A stretch of DNA of 64,000 bases from Peteryoungia algae (GCF_030369675.1 NZ_CP128477.1:3366501-3430500), one strand, 5' to 3'. Counted from the stretch's first letter, positions 53,513 through 62,743 are shown. The notes: a model not told the origin generated them from the sequence alone. Translations and numbers: made by a program.

Positions 53513-54667
53513 TCAGTCGCTGAGCGTGTCAAAGAAATCCTTCATCCGGGCGAAGAAGCCCGTCGATTCCGGATTGTTCTCCTTTGAAGACAGCTCCTCG
53601 AACTCCTGCAACAGTTCGCGCTGCCGCTTCGTCAGCTTCTGCGGCGTTTCGATCTGGATCTGGATATAGAGATCACCCACCTGCGTCGAACGCAGAACCG
53701 GCATGCCCTTACCCTTGAGGCGGAACTGCTTGCCGGGTTGCGTACCGTCCGGAACCGTCACGCGAGACTTCGTGCCGTCAAGCGTCACCACGTCGAAGGT
53801 GCCGCCGAGCGCGGCCGTCGTCATCGATATCGGCACGGAGCAATAGAGATCGGCCCCGTCACGCTGGAAGAACTCGTGCGGCTTCACCGACAGGAAGATA
53901 TAGAGGTCACCCGACGGGCCGCCGCGCAGCCCGGCCTCGCCCTCGCCTTGCAGGCGAATGCGCGTGCCGTCTTCGATGCCCGAGGGAATATTGACCGACA
54001 GCGACCGTTCTTCGGTCATCCGGCCCTGACCGTGGCACTTCGTGCAGGGATCGGTGATCGTCTGTCCGCGGCCATGACAGGTCGGGCAGGTGCGTTCGAT
54101 CGAGAAAAAGCCCTGCGCGGCCCGAACACGCCCGGACCCCTGGCAGGTCGTACAGGTCTTGGGCTGTGTGCCGGGCTTGGCGCCCGAACCGGTGCAGACA
54201 TCGCAGGTGATCGAGGTCGGGACCCGGATCTGAGCCGTCTTGCCGGTATAGGCCTCTTCGAGGCTGATCTCCATATTGTAGCGCAGGTCGGCTCCGCGTT
54301 CGCGACCTCCGGTCGAGCGGGCCCTGCCGCCACGACCGCCACCCATCATCTCGCCGAAGATGTCCTCGAAGATGTCGGAAAAGCCGCCGCCGCCGGCAAA
54401 GCCACCGCCACCACCGAAGCCACCACCGCCCATGCCGCCCTGTTCAAAGGCTGCATGGCCGAAGCGGTCATAGGCCGCGCGTTTCTGGGGATCTTTCAAG
54501 GTCTCGTAGGCCTCGTTGATCTCCTTGAACTTCTTTTCGGCTTCGCTGTCATCGGGATTTTTGTCCGGATGAAATTTCATCGCCAGCTTGCGGAAGGCGC
54601 TTTTCAGCTCCTTCTCATCCGCAGTCCGGCCGACCCCGAGGGTCTCATAATAATCTGCCTTTGCCAT
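53513..54667 (-). CDS. dnaJ: Chaperone protein DnaJ
   Basis: Hsp40 partner of DnaK, 384 residues. It has the J domain with the HPD motif ([22 protein letters not shown]), a Gly/Phe-rich linker ([20 protein letters not shown]), four CxxCxGxG repeats ([42 protein letters not shown]) and the C-terminal substrate-binding domains. Same strand as dnaK, but separated from it by a small exported protein gene. Confidence 0.98.
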   Translation of the reverse strand: MAKADYYETLGVGRTADEKELKSAFRKLAMKFHPDKNPDDSEAEKKFKEINEAYETLKDPQKRAAYDRFGHAAFEQGGMGGGGFGGGGGFAGGGGFSDIFEDIFGEMMGGGRGGRARSTGGRERGADLRYNMEISLEEAYTGKTAQIRVPTSITCDVCTGSGAKPGTQPKTCTTCQGSGRVRAAQGFFSIERTCPTCHGRGQTITDPCTKCHGQGRMTEERSLSVNIPSGIEDGTRIRLQGEGEAGLRGGPSGDLYIFLSVKPHEFFQRDGADLYCSVPISMTTAALGGTFDVVTLDGTKSRVTVPDGTQPGKQFRLKGKGMPVLRSTQVGDLYIQIQIETPQKLTKRQRELLQEFEELSSKENNPESTGFFARMKDFFDTLSD

Positions 54668-54671
54668 GGTC

Positions 54672-55142
54672 TTACAAAGCTCTCAAAGCTTTCCCAACGC
54701 TCGTGTGGCTGCCCGTCGCCTTGCCGGCCTGCTTGTCACAGGCCTGCATGTCTTTCTGGAAGTCGGATGCGGCGGAGACTGCATCCTGCATCAGGAGCTT
54801 GCGCGCATCCCCCTTGCTGATCAGAGCATCGGCCGATGTGACCGCCGCAAATGCCAGAGAATGGGCCGCCATGTCGCAGGAAGAGACTTCGCCACCGCTC
54901 TCGCGCCGCTGAAGTGCCGCTTCGATGATGCTGCCGAGTTGATTGCCGAGGCGGGAAAGGGAGTTGCTGTCCTTAGCGGAGATCGCCTTGGCCACCTTGG
55001 CCTCGGCGGCACCCACCTGGCGGTGGACGGCGCTGACCTGCCCCTTGTCCTGCGCCATGGCGCCGGTCGTCAGCATCAAAAAAATGGCGGCTGGCCCAAA
55101 GGCCAGCCAGCACGTGGAACGGCGTTCGAAGCGACCCTGCAT
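54672..55142 (-). CDS. Exported hypothetical protein between dnaK and dnaJ
   Basis: A 156-residue protein with an N-terminal signal sequence ([19 protein letters not shown], cleavage probably before QDKG). The mature part is mostly helical and alanine-rich, with two cysteines (SSCDMAAH and MQACDKQAG) that could form a disulfide. The ATG overlaps the dnaK stop as TGATG and the gene ends 4 bases before the dnaJ start, so it is embedded in the heat-shock operon. No family recognised. A periplasmic stress role is only inferred from position. Confidence 0.75.
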   Translation of the reverse strand: MQGRFERRSTCWLAFGPAAIFLMLTTGAMAQDKGQVSAVHRQVGAAEAKVAKAISAKDSNSLSRLGNQLGSIIEAALQRRESGGEVSSCDMAAHSLAFAAVTSADALISKGDARKLLMQDAVSAASDFQKDMQACDKQAGKATGSHTSVGKALRAL

Positions 55143-57055
55143 CAGGCCGACTTCTTCGCGTCTTCGTCCTTCACTTCTTCATAATCGGCGTCGACGACAT
55201 TGCCATCCTGGCCGTCATCGGCGTCGGCTGCGCCACCCTCGGCCTGTTGGGCCTCGTAGATGGCCTGACCAAGCTTCATGGAAACTTCCATGAGGGCCTG
55301 CGTCTTGGCGGTGATGTCTTCAGCGTCAGGCTCGGAAGCCTCGGTTGCGGCCTTCAGCGCGGCGATTGCATCTTCGATCGCCTTGCGGTCGGTTTCCGAA
55401 ACCTTGTCGCCATATTCCTTGACCGACTTCTCGGTGGAGTGGACGAGGCTTTCGGCCTGGTTCTTGGCTTCAACCACGGCACGACGCTGCTTGTCGGCCT
55501 CGGCATTGGCTTCGGCGTCCTTCACCATCTTGTCGATGTCCGCGTCGGACAGACCACCGGAGGCCTGGATGCGGATCTGCTGTTCCTTGCCAGTGCCCTT
55601 GTCCTTTGCCGAAACCTGAACGATGCCGTTCGCGTCGATGTCGAAGGTCACTTCAATCTGCGGAACGCCACGCGGCGATGGCGGCAGGCCGACGAGATCG
55701 AACTGGCCGAGCAGCTTGTTGTCTGCAGCCATCTCGCGCTCGCCCTGGGAAACGCGGATCGTCACGGCCTGCTGGTTGTCGTCGGCGGTCGAGAAGACCT
55801 GGCTCTTCTTGGTCGGGATCGTCGTGTTGCGATCGATCAGACGGGTAAAGACGCCACCGAGCGTTTCAATGCCGAGCGACAGCGGTGTCACGTCGAGCAG
55901 CAGGACATCCTTGACGTCACCCTGCAGAACACCGGCCTGGATGGCGGCGCCAAGCGCGACCACTTCATCCGGGTTCACGCCCTTGTGCGGCTCCTTGCCG
56001 AACAGCTGCTTGACGACTTCCTGCACCTTCGGCATGCGGCTCATGCCGCCGACGAGGACGACTTCGTCGATATCGGCAGCCGTGACGCCTGCATCCTTGA
56101 GGGCTGCCTTGCAAGGCGCGATCGTGCGCTGGACGAGATCGTCGACCAGGCTTTCGAACTTGGCGCGGGTCAGCTTCATCGTCAGGTGCTTCGGGCCGGA
56201 CGCATCTGCCGTGATGAAGGGCAGGTTGATTTCGGTCTGCTGCGAGGACGACAGTTCGATCTTGGCCTTTTCAGCGGCTTCCTTCAGACGCTGCAGGGCA
56301 AGCTTGTCGCCCTTCAGGTCGATGCCCTGGTCCTTCTTGAACTCGGCTGCGAGATATTCGACGAGACGCATGTCGAAGTCTTCACCGCCAAGGAAGGTGT
56401 CGCCATTGGTCGACTTCACTTCGAAGACGCCATCGCCGATTTCCAGAACCGAGATATCGAAGGTACCACCACCCAGGTCGTAGACGGCGATCGTCTTGCC
56501 TTCTGTCTTGTCAAGGCCATAGGCAAGAGCGGCAGCCGTCGGCTCGTTGATGATGCGGAGAACTTCAAGACCGGCGATGCGGCCGGCATCCTTGGTCGCC
56601 TGGCGCTGCGCGTCGTTGAAGTAGGCAGGAACGGTAATGACGGCCTTTTCGACCTTTTCGCCGAGATAGGCTTCAGCCGTTTCCTTCATCTTCTGGAGGA
56701 TCATGGCAGAGATCTGCGAAGGCGAATAACCCTTGCCCTGAGCTTCGACCCAGGCGTCGCCATTGTCACCCTTGATGATCGGGAAGGGAACGAGGCCCTT
56801 GTCCTTTTCAACGGTCGGATCTTCGTGACGGCGGCCGATCAGGCGCTTGACAGCGAAGAGCGTATTGGTGGGGTTGGTGACCGCCTGGCGCTTGGCCGGC
56901 TGGCCGACGAGGCGTTCGCCATCGTCCGAAAATGCCACCATGGACGGCGTTGTACGAGCGCCTTCCGAATTCTCAATGACCTTTGCATCCTTGCCGTCCA
57001 TGACGGCGACGCAGGAATTGGTCGTTCCAAGGTCGATACCGATTACTTTTGCCAT
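55142..57055 (-). CDS. dnaK: Chaperone protein DnaK
   Basis: Hsp70 ATPase, 637 residues. It has the phosphate-1 loop [40 protein letters not shown], phosphate-2 [20 protein letters not shown], the adenosine motif [17 protein letters not shown], the linker [19 protein letters not shown] and an acidic C-terminal tail. Start [10 protein letters not shown] with AAGGAG 8 bases upstream. A strong RpoH promoter lies about 110-140 bases upstream. Co-transcribed with the exported protein gene and dnaJ. Confidence 0.98.
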   Translation of the reverse strand: MAKVIGIDLGTTNSCVAVMDGKDAKVIENSEGARTTPSMVAFSDDGERLVGQPAKRQAVTNPTNTLFAVKRLIGRRHEDPTVEKDKGLVPFPIIKGDNGDAWVEAQGKGYSPSQISAMILQKMKETAEAYLGEKVEKAVITVPAYFNDAQRQATKDAGRIAGLEVLRIINEPTAAALAYGLDKTEGKTIAVYDLGGGTFDISVLEIGDGVFEVKSTNGDTFLGGEDFDMRLVEYLAAEFKKDQGIDLKGDKLALQRLKEAAEKAKIELSSSQQTEINLPFITADASGPKHLTMKLTRAKFESLVDDLVQRTIAPCKAALKDAGVTAADIDEVVLVGGMSRMPKVQEVVKQLFGKEPHKGVNPDEVVALGAAIQAGVLQGDVKDVLLLDVTPLSLGIETLGGVFTRLIDRNTTIPTKKSQVFSTADDNQQAVTIRVSQGEREMAADNKLLGQFDLVGLPPSPRGVPQIEVTFDIDANGIVQVSAKDKGTGKEQQIRIQASGGLSDADIDKMVKDAEANAEADKQRRAVVEAKNQAESLVHSTEKSVKEYGDKVSETDRKAIEDAIAALKAATEASEPDAEDITAKTQALMEVSMKLGQAIYEAQQAEGGAADADDGQDGNVVDADYEEVKDEDAKKSA

Positions 57056-57162
57056 GTCATTCTCTCCTTGAAGCAGGCCGTCGGAACCCCAATCAGGCAT
57101 TCCTGATAGCCCCTCGACGTGGATGGTCTGGGATATACTGCAGCGCCGCTGCGGTTATGTCG

Positions 57163-57194
57163 CGTATATAAGAAGCGGATTTTCCGACTGCAAG
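57163..57194 (-). promoter_or_regulatory. Heat-shock (RpoH, sigma-32) promoter of dnaK
   Basis: On the minus strand CTTG (57194-57191), an 18-base spacer, CTTATATACG (57172-57163). This fits the alphaproteobacterial RpoH consensus CTTG-N17/18-CYTATNTNNG at every defined base. Transcription would start near 57156, leaving a leader of about 100 bases. No CIRCE inverted repeat was seen. Confidence 0.88.
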
Positions 57195-57346
57195 GCTGGA
57201 AATCCGCCGAAAACCGGTAAAAAAGAACAGATTGGCGCGGCGTGTTGATGTGTTTTGCGCCGCCTGTCCGTTCTTTGTTCGACCGGGTATGCTAGTCAGC
57301 CGGCCTTGCGTCAGGCCGACGGCGTCTTGCTGCCCACATGTGGGCT

Positions 57347-59569
57347 CTATTGTCCGAGGATCAAGTCGAGAAGCGTGGTGCGTCGCGACCCCTGTGCCCC
57401 GCCGACATCGGCTGGAGGAACCGGGCCTTGCGCGCCGTTGACGTCCCCAGTTGCCGAGGGTTCCGCGGGATACTGATCCGCATAGACGGGATCCCCGGAA
57501 TAGCGTTCTTCGCCTCCGCCCTGCAACACGTCGGAGATGATCGTGCCGATCGTCATCGGGTCCTGGGCGGGCGCCGGCTCGATGAAATCGCCGCCCGGGA
57601 GCGGGGCAGGGGCAAGGCCCTGATGCGCCGCCGTCATGAACTCATGCCAGGCCTTGGCTGGCAAACCGCCACCGGTGACCTTCTTCATCGATTGCCCGTC
57701 GTCATTGCCGAACCAGATGCCGGTGGTCAGATTGCTCGTATAGCCGACGAAGAGGGCGTCGCGGAAAGACTGTGTCGTACCGGTCTTGCCGGCCGCCTCC
57801 CAGCCGGAAAGCCGCGCATTCTTTCCCGTGCCGTGGTCGATGACGCTGCGCATCATGGTGTTCATCGCAGCAACCACCCCGTCGTTCAGCACCTTTGGTG
57901 GCTCGAGATAATTGTTCTCGTAGAGCAGCGTTCCATCGGCTTTGGAGATCCGGCGCACGATGTGTGGAGTTGCCTTGTATCCGCCGTTCATGAAGGGTGC
58001 ATAGGCTGCCGTAAGCTCGAGCAGCGAGACTTCCGAAGTGCCGAGTGCGATGGAGGCATTGTTCTGCAACTCCGACTCGATCCCCATGCGATGCGCGACC
58101 TTGATCACCTGATCGGGCCCGACTTCCATGACCAGCTGGGCCGCGATCGTATTGAGTGATTCGGCAAGCGCCTGCGTCGCTGTCACCTGTCCCCGATACT
58201 TCTGATCATAATTCTCCGGCGTCCAGGAGCCGATCCGGATGGGCGCATCGTTGCGCAGGGAAGTCGGGCGAAGCCCGTTCTCCAGCGCAGCCGCATAGAC
58301 GAAGGGTTTGAACGCCGATCCTGGCTGGCGCTTGGCCTTGACCGCACGGTTGAACTGGCTCTCCGAATAGTCGCGCCCCCCGACGAGTGCGCGGATCGCG
58401 CCCGTCCCGTCGATGGAAACGAGTGCCGCTTGCGAGGCGTTGACCTTTTCGCCCTCCGCGGCCAGCGATTCCGTCAGCGCGGCTTCCGCCTTCTTTTCGA
58501 GCGTCATGTCGATCGTGGTCTCGACGAGGATATCTTCGGTCACCTTGCCGATCAGCAGGGTCACCTCGTCGCGCACGAGGTCGGCGACATACTGGCCGGC
58601 ACCGCTCCAGTAGCGCTTGGCCTTGGTCGGTGGCTGCGACATCGCTGTCGTGATCTCTTCGTCGGTGATGTAGCCCTCTTCCCGCATGGCCTGCAGCACG
58701 ACCTGCGCCCGCGCCTCGGCAGCTTCCGGATCGCGCGCCGGCGACAGCCGCGAGGGCGCCTTGAGAAGCCCGGCCAGAAGCGCTGCCTCACCCAGGTTCA
58801 CGTCACGCGCCGACTTGTTGAAATAGCGCCGCGCTGCTGCTTCCACCCCATAGGCGTTGGACCCGAAAAACACCCGGTTCAGATACATCGCCATGATCTG
58901 GTCCTTGGTGTATTTCTGCTCCAGCCAGAAGGCGAGCAGCACTTCCTGCACTTTGCGCTCGATGGTGCGTTCCGGCGAGAGGAAGAGGTTCTTGGCCAGC
59001 TGCTGCGTGAGCGTCGAGCCACCCTGCACCGCGCGACCGCTGGTCACATTGGTGACGACGGCGCGCGCGAGACCCAGCGGATCGACACCGAAATGGGAGT
59101 AGAAGCGCCGATCCTCGATCGCCATCACCGCCTGCGGGATGAAGGGCGACATTTCCTCGAGTGGCAGTGCCTCCCCGCCGGTCGCTCCCCTGTTGGCGAT
59201 GACGGTGCCCTCGACGGACACGATCTTCATGTTCGGAGGCCGTTCGGGGATCGACCAGCTGCTGGCACTCGGCATCTGCGAGCCGTAATAGGCGACAAGT
59301 CCCACAATGCCGATGCCGCACCAGATGGAGATAACGAACCCCCAGTAGATCAGCCGTCCGAGGCCGAAGCCGCCGCGGGCCTTATCCTTCCGGCCTCTGG
59401 CGCTTGCCGGCTTTCCACGCTTCGCCGTCGCGCTGGCGCGCTTGGCACCCGTCCGCGCCTGGCGGCTACCGATCACGCGGTCATCTGCGTCGAGGCGCAA
59501 ATCCTCGTCTTCGCGATCTTCGTCGAAGCTCGGCTCGATGCGGTCTCGGGATTTTCCTCGGCTCACCAT
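57347..59569 (-). CDS. mrcA: Penicillin-binding protein 1A, bifunctional
   Basis: Class A penicillin-binding protein, 740 residues, with both glycosyltransferase and transpeptidase domains. A basic cytoplasmic N terminus of about 70 residues is followed by one membrane helix (IYWGFVISIWCGIGIVGLVAYYG), the GT51 domain with the catalytic AIEDRRFYSHFGVDP (about residues 151-165), GGSTLTQQLAKNLFLSPERT, and the transpeptidase with SxxK in PGSAFKPFVYA (about 422), SLN in ESLNTIAAQ and KTG in GKTGTTQSFRDA. The C-terminal tail is Pro/Gly-rich. A CtrA-type box lies about 135 bases upstream of the start. Confidence 0.94.
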   Translation of the reverse strand: MVSRGKSRDRIEPSFDEDREDEDLRLDADDRVIGSRQARTGAKRASATAKRGKPASARGRKDKARGGFGLGRLIYWGFVISIWCGIGIVGLVAYYGSQMPSASSWSIPERPPNMKIVSVEGTVIANRGATGGEALPLEEMSPFIPQAVMAIEDRRFYSHFGVDPLGLARAVVTNVTSGRAVQGGSTLTQQLAKNLFLSPERTIERKVQEVLLAFWLEQKYTKDQIMAMYLNRVFFGSNAYGVEAAARRYFNKSARDVNLGEAALLAGLLKAPSRLSPARDPEAAEARAQVVLQAMREEGYITDEEITTAMSQPPTKAKRYWSGAGQYVADLVRDEVTLLIGKVTEDILVETTIDMTLEKKAEAALTESLAAEGEKVNASQAALVSIDGTGAIRALVGGRDYSESQFNRAVKAKRQPGSAFKPFVYAAALENGLRPTSLRNDAPIRIGSWTPENYDQKYRGQVTATQALAESLNTIAAQLVMEVGPDQVIKVAHRMGIESELQNNASIALGTSEVSLLELTAAYAPFMNGGYKATPHIVRRISKADGTLLYENNYLEPPKVLNDGVVAAMNTMMRSVIDHGTGKNARLSGWEAAGKTGTTQSFRDALFVGYTSNLTTGIWFGNDDGQSMKKVTGGGLPAKAWHEFMTAAHQGLAPAPLPGGDFIEPAPAQDPMTIGTIISDVLQGGGEERYSGDPVYADQYPAEPSATGDVNGAQGPVPPADVGGAQGSRRTTLLDLILGQ

Positions 59570-59703
59570 TCCGGTGGTCTTGCTCCAGCTATTCGTTGTG
59601 AGGCGCCTGCAGCGGCATGCGCGTAAATCGCTTCGAGAAATTGCGATCGGTCGAACTGGCGCCCGGATGGATGATCGCGCAATTGCACAGTAAATGCGGC
59701 GAT

Positions 59704-59718
59704 TTAAGGGGTGGTTAA
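59704..59718. promoter_or_regulatory. CtrA-type binding box upstream of mrcA
   Basis: TTAA, 7 bases (GGGGTGG), TTAA: an exact match to the CtrA consensus TTAA-N7-TTAA of Alphaproteobacteria. It lies in the mrcA-YbaK gap, about 135 bases upstream of mrcA. CtrA, the cell-cycle response regulator, could time expression of the peptidoglycan synthase. No test beyond the exact match is possible here. Confidence 0.55.
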
Positions 59719-59752
59719 AGCCCCGTAAACAAGCTTTGCAGGGATCCCGCGG

Positions 59753-60211
59753 TTACTGGCAGAGGTCTGCCCACTCGCCGTTGACCAGCGAAAGCAGGCG
59801 TTCCGGGGAAATTCTCACGGCAGCGTTTGTCGCGCCTCCGGCCGGCACCACTTCGTCGAAGGCCTTCAGCGACAGATCGCAATAGACCTTGAGCGGCGAG
59901 GGCAGGCCGAAGGGGCACACACCGCCCACGGGATGGCTCGTTGCCTCGACCACCGCCTCGGCGTCCAGCATGCGCGGCTTCACACCGAAGCGATCCTTGA
60001 ACTTGCGATTGTCGAGCCGCTTCGTCCCCGCAGTCACCACCAGCACCACGTCATCGCCGATCCGAAGGCAGATGGTCTTGGCAATCTGGTCCGGCTCCAC
60101 GCCATGCGCTTCGGCCGCAAGTGCCACGGTCGCGGAACTCGCTTCGGTGACGATGACGGAGATATCGGGAGCGTGTTCCCGAAGGAACTGGCGGACGGAT
60201 TCGAGACTCAT
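59753..60211 (-). CDS. YbaK/EbsC-type aminoacyl-tRNA deacylase
   Basis: A 152-residue editing-domain protein that hydrolyses mischarged tRNA, most often Cys- or Ala-tRNA(Pro). The signatures are EPDQIAKTICLRIGDDVVLVVTAGTKRLDNRK (about residues 39-70) and SHPVGGVCPFGLPSPLKVYCD (about 92-112), with the conserved GG(V)xPFG loop. Which misacylated tRNA it clears cannot be told from sequence by eye. Confidence 0.88.
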   Translation of the reverse strand: MSLESVRQFLREHAPDISVIVTEASSATVALAAEAHGVEPDQIAKTICLRIGDDVVLVVTAGTKRLDNRKFKDRFGVKPRMLDAEAVVEATSHPVGGVCPFGLPSPLKVYCDLSLKAFDEVVPAGGATNAAVRISPERLLSLVNGEWADLCQ

Positions 60212-60375
60212 GAAGAAATCCTATCCGCAGCCGGCCCCGCTTTTCAAGCGCACATACCCTTGAAAGCGTGATCGAGGATCACCATCTTCGGATCACCAGG
60301 CGATAGAGCTTGCGTAATCCTGTTTCAGGAAGTTTGCAACGCTTAACCGGTTGTTAAGCATCCAGAGCGATCATC
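60212..60375. other. Intergenic stretch upstream of YbaK and of a short transcript
   Basis: Apart from the CtrA-type box at 60343-60357, I see no gene, hairpin or convincing -35/-10 pair here. Confidence 0.35.
60343..60357. promoter_or_regulatory. CtrA-type binding box
   Basis: TTAA, 7 bases (CCGGTTG), TTAA, again an exact consensus match. It lies 130 bases upstream of the YbaK gene and about 20 bases upstream of a 32-codon ORF that ends in front of a strong terminator on the plus strand. Which side it controls is open. Confidence 0.5.
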
Positions 60376-60474
60376 ATGATCCGGGATGCGGTTCGCGAAG
60401 GCGGGCCAACATCCGACACATCGCATGGCACGTTTCCGTCACTGACCACGGATGTACTGGCAGCAAGTCGTTGA
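60376..60474 (+). CDS. Possible short ORF (32 aa) in a CtrA-box transcript
   Basis: Reads MIRDAVREGGPTSDTSHGTF and 12 more residues to a TGA. There is no clear ribosome binding site and no recognisable family. It is listed because it is framed by a CtrA-type box on one side and a strong plus-strand terminator on the other, so a transcript probably exists here. That transcript may equally be a non-coding RNA of about 150 bases. Confidence 0.25.
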   Translation: MIRDAVREGGPTSDTSHGTFPSLTTDVLAASR

Positions 60475-60483
60475 AACGTAAAG

Positions 60484-60522
60484 GAAAGGCCGGTTTTTGA
60501 CCGGCCTTTTTGCTTTTTGGAC
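60484..60522. terminator. Strong rho-independent terminator, usable on both strands
   Basis: AAAGGCCGG, loop TTTTTGA, CCGGCCTTT, followed on the plus strand by TTGCTTTTT. On the minus strand the stem is followed by CCTTT, so it also serves the M20 peptidase gene ending at 60524. The better T-run is on the plus strand. Confidence 0.85.
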
Positions 60523-60523
60523 T

Positions 60524-61912
60524 TCAGCCGTTTGCCAGCCCGTCGAGGATGCGGATCCACGAGCGGATGCCTTTGTGGAACGAGTTGAGGTCATATTTCT
60601 CGTTCGGCGAATGGATGCGGTCGTCGGTCAGCCCGAAACCGACCAGCAGTGAATCCATGCCCAGCATCGTCTGGAAATCGCCGACGATCGGAATCGAGCC
60701 GCCCATGCCGATGATGACGGCGGGCTTCGGCCATTCGTCCGACAATGCGTTTTTTGCTTTGGTCAGCTCCGGCGAATCATAGGAAAGCTGGATCGCCGGC
60801 GAACCGCCATGTTCATGGAATTCCACCTTGCAATCGGCCGGCATGCGGGCCTGCACGAAAGCGCGGAAGCTTTCGCGCACCTTCGCCGGATCCTGCGTGC
60901 CCACCAGGCGGAAGGAAATCTTGGCCGACGCCTTGGCCGCGATAACCGTCTTGAAGCCCTCGCCGGTATAGCCGCCGATGATTCCGTTAACCTCGGCCGT
61001 GGGGCGCGCCCAGGTCAGCTCCAGCACCGATCTGCCCTTTTCACCCGAAGGCACTGACAGGCCAACTTCTCCGAGGAAACTTTCCGCCGTCCGCCCCAGG
61101 CTCTCCCAGGAGGCTTTGATATTGGCAGGCGTCTCTTCGACGCCGTCGTAAAAGCCTGGAAGCGTAACCTTGCCTGTCTCGTCATGCAGATCGGCCAGGA
61201 TCCTGGTCAGGATATGAACCGGATTGGCAGCCGCACCACCGAAGAGGCCGGAATGCAGATCGCGGTCGGCGGCGATGATGGTGACCTCTTCGCCAACCAG
61301 ACCACGCAGCGCGGCGGCGATGGCCGGCGTATCGCGATCCCACATGCTGGTATCGCAGACCAGCGCGAAATCGGCCTTCAGTTCGTCGGCATTGGCGGCG
61401 AGGAAGGGCTTGAGGGACGGCGAACCGGATTCTTCCTCACCTTCGAACAGGATGGTAATCTCGACCGGCAACGCGCCTTTCACCGCCTTATAGGCACGGC
61501 AGGCTTCGACGAAGGTCAGCAACTGCCCCTTGTCATCGGAGGTGCCGCGACCGGTGATGACCTTGCGGCCATCCTTCTCCTTGATCGCAGGCGCGAAGGG
61601 ATCGTCTTCCCAGAGATCGAGCGGATCGACCGGCTGCACGTCGTAGTGGCCGTAGAATAGCACATGCGGTGCGTCCTCACGATTGGCCGCGTGATGGGCA
61701 ACCACCATCGGATGGCCGGGCGTGTCGCGCAGCGAAGCGTCAAAGCCAAGCTCGCCCAGTGCGGAAACCAGCCATTCGCCGGCCTTGCGGCAATCGTCCT
61801 TATAGGCCGGATCCGTCGAGATCGACGGAATGCGCACGAGATCGAACAGGCGCTCGAGGCTCTGCGGCAGGGCCTCGTCGGCCTTGGCAAGGATGGGGGA
61901 GAGATCGGTCAT
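60524..61912 (-). CDS. M20 family metallopeptidase
   Basis: A 462-residue zinc peptidase of the dipeptidase/carnosinase-like ArgE-DapE branch. Metal and catalytic motifs: LFYGHYDVQPVDP (metal His and nearby Asp, about residues 87-99), GRGTSDDKGQL (bridging Asp), ILFEGEEESGSPSL (catalytic base Glu and metal Glu), CDTSMWD, and a late SPNEKYDLNSFHKGI with the last His in DRIHSPNE. The dimerisation domain (about residues 200-370) is normal. The start at 61912 has AGGA 7 bases upstream; TTG 61927 and ATG 61918 are in frame. Substrate unknown. Confidence 0.9.
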   Translation of the reverse strand: MTDLSPILAKADEALPQSLERLFDLVRIPSISTDPAYKDDCRKAGEWLVSALGELGFDASLRDTPGHPMVVAHHAANREDAPHVLFYGHYDVQPVDPLDLWEDDPFAPAIKEKDGRKVITGRGTSDDKGQLLTFVEACRAYKAVKGALPVEITILFEGEEESGSPSLKPFLAANADELKADFALVCDTSMWDRDTPAIAAALRGLVGEEVTIIAADRDLHSGLFGGAAANPVHILTRILADLHDETGKVTLPGFYDGVEETPANIKASWESLGRTAESFLGEVGLSVPSGEKGRSVLELTWARPTAEVNGIIGGYTGEGFKTVIAAKASAKISFRLVGTQDPAKVRESFRAFVQARMPADCKVEFHEHGGSPAIQLSYDSPELTKAKNALSDEWPKPAVIIGMGGSIPIVGDFQTMLGMDSLLVGFGLTDDRIHSPNEKYDLNSFHKGIRSWIRILDGLANG

Positions 61913-62018
61913 GGTCATGTCCTGCAATTTTGAAAGTGCGGCGGACGATAGACCAAACCTCCTGACGTTTCGAGGCGTCGGAACCGCGAATTTTTCTCAA
62001 GGTCCCGTCGACATCTGC

Positions 62019-62465
62019 TCACAGCTTGCGTGCGTTGGCGATCGCCCAGCGGATATATTCCTTGAGCAATTCCTTCTCGAAGCGCCGGAAGCCGTGAAAG
62101 ACAGCCTGCTCGGCCTCTTCGGCCGCCGCAAGCGCTTCTTCGCGCATGTCGCGCGCTTTCTCCGTCAGGAAGATCTGCTGTGCCCGCTTGTCCGTGGGGT
62201 GTGCGCGCCGCTCGATCAATCCGTCCCGCACCATGCGGGACAAGGTGTTGGCGATCGTCGCCTGCTCGACATCGACCCGGTCGAGCAGCTGCCTCTGGGT
62301 CAGGCCCTCTTCCGCCCAGAGTTCGATCAGGATCGGAAACTGCCCGGGCGAAAAACCGAGTTTCCCCGCCCGTGCCTGCAAAGCCCGCGTGAAACCGCGC
62401 GCCAGCTGGCTCGCCAGCCATGTGGCGGATTCGGAGCGGTCGGGGATCATACGGTCATGGGCCAT
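62019..62465 (-). CDS. MarR family transcriptional regulator
   Basis: A 148-residue winged-helix regulator. The DNA-binding core runs from FSPGQFPILIELWAEEGLTQRQLLDRVDVEQATIANTLSRMVRDGLIERR to the wing HPTDKRAQQIFLTEKA. N- and C-terminal helices form the dimer interface. The start is ambiguous: ATG 62465 is used here, and a GTG at 62477 is in frame; neither has a strong ribosome binding site. The neighbours do not reveal its target. Confidence 0.88.
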   Translation of the reverse strand: MAHDRMIPDRSESATWLASQLARGFTRALQARAGKLGFSPGQFPILIELWAEEGLTQRQLLDRVDVEQATIANTLSRMVRDGLIERRAHPTDKRAQQIFLTEKARDMREEALAAAEEAEQAVFHGFRRFEKELLKEYIRWAIANARKL

Positions 62466-62539
62466 GGCGCTCGACACGTCGTCGTGGTTCGTTGTTCGGG
62501 AATGATCGCATGCGATCCATTTCCGAGGCTGACTAATTT

Positions 62540-62708
62540 TGGATTTCTAGGCGGGGGACGGAGGCCGCCGTGGCAACTAGGCGGGGGACTGCCACGACGG
62601 CTCCGGAATATGGGGACAAAGGCCCGGAGAGGGGGATAAGGCCTTTGCCCGAGTCTGAAGCGGCGGGGGACGAGCCTCTTTCAGACTACGGCGTGATCAG
62701 GCGCCGAT
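62540..62708 (-). ncRNA. Candidate structured small RNA (alpha-r7-like position, between marR and polA)
   Basis: Three hairpins in a row on the minus strand: 62686-62653 (GTCTGA/TCAGAC), 62650-62614 (CAAAGGCC/GGCCTTTG) and 62604-62560 (about 15 pairs with one bulge). Each exposes a C-rich loop, twice TCCCCCGC and once TCCCCCTC; a further TCCCCCGC follows the last stem. In two stems the minus strand forms G-U pairs where the plus strand would have A-C mismatches, which favours minus-strand transcription. The rhizobial alpha-r7 small RNA is, as I recall, encoded between a marR gene and polA, which fits. No T-run follows the last stem, so the 3' end is uncertain. Confidence 0.6.
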
Positions 62709-62714
62709 GACTGA

Positions 62715-62743
62715 GATTTGTGATCCGGATTGTGGTTTTTCAA
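62715..62743 (-). promoter_or_regulatory. Candidate promoter of the marR/polA small RNA
   Basis: On the minus strand TTGAAA (62743-62738), a 17-base spacer, CAAATC (62720-62715). The -10 is poor, but the spacing and position fit a transcript starting near 62708. Confidence 0.35.

Noticed and set aside
57331..57346. Hairpin AGCCCACATGTGGGC just after mrcA
   Set aside because: No T-run follows on the minus strand, so it is not called as a terminator; it may be chance.
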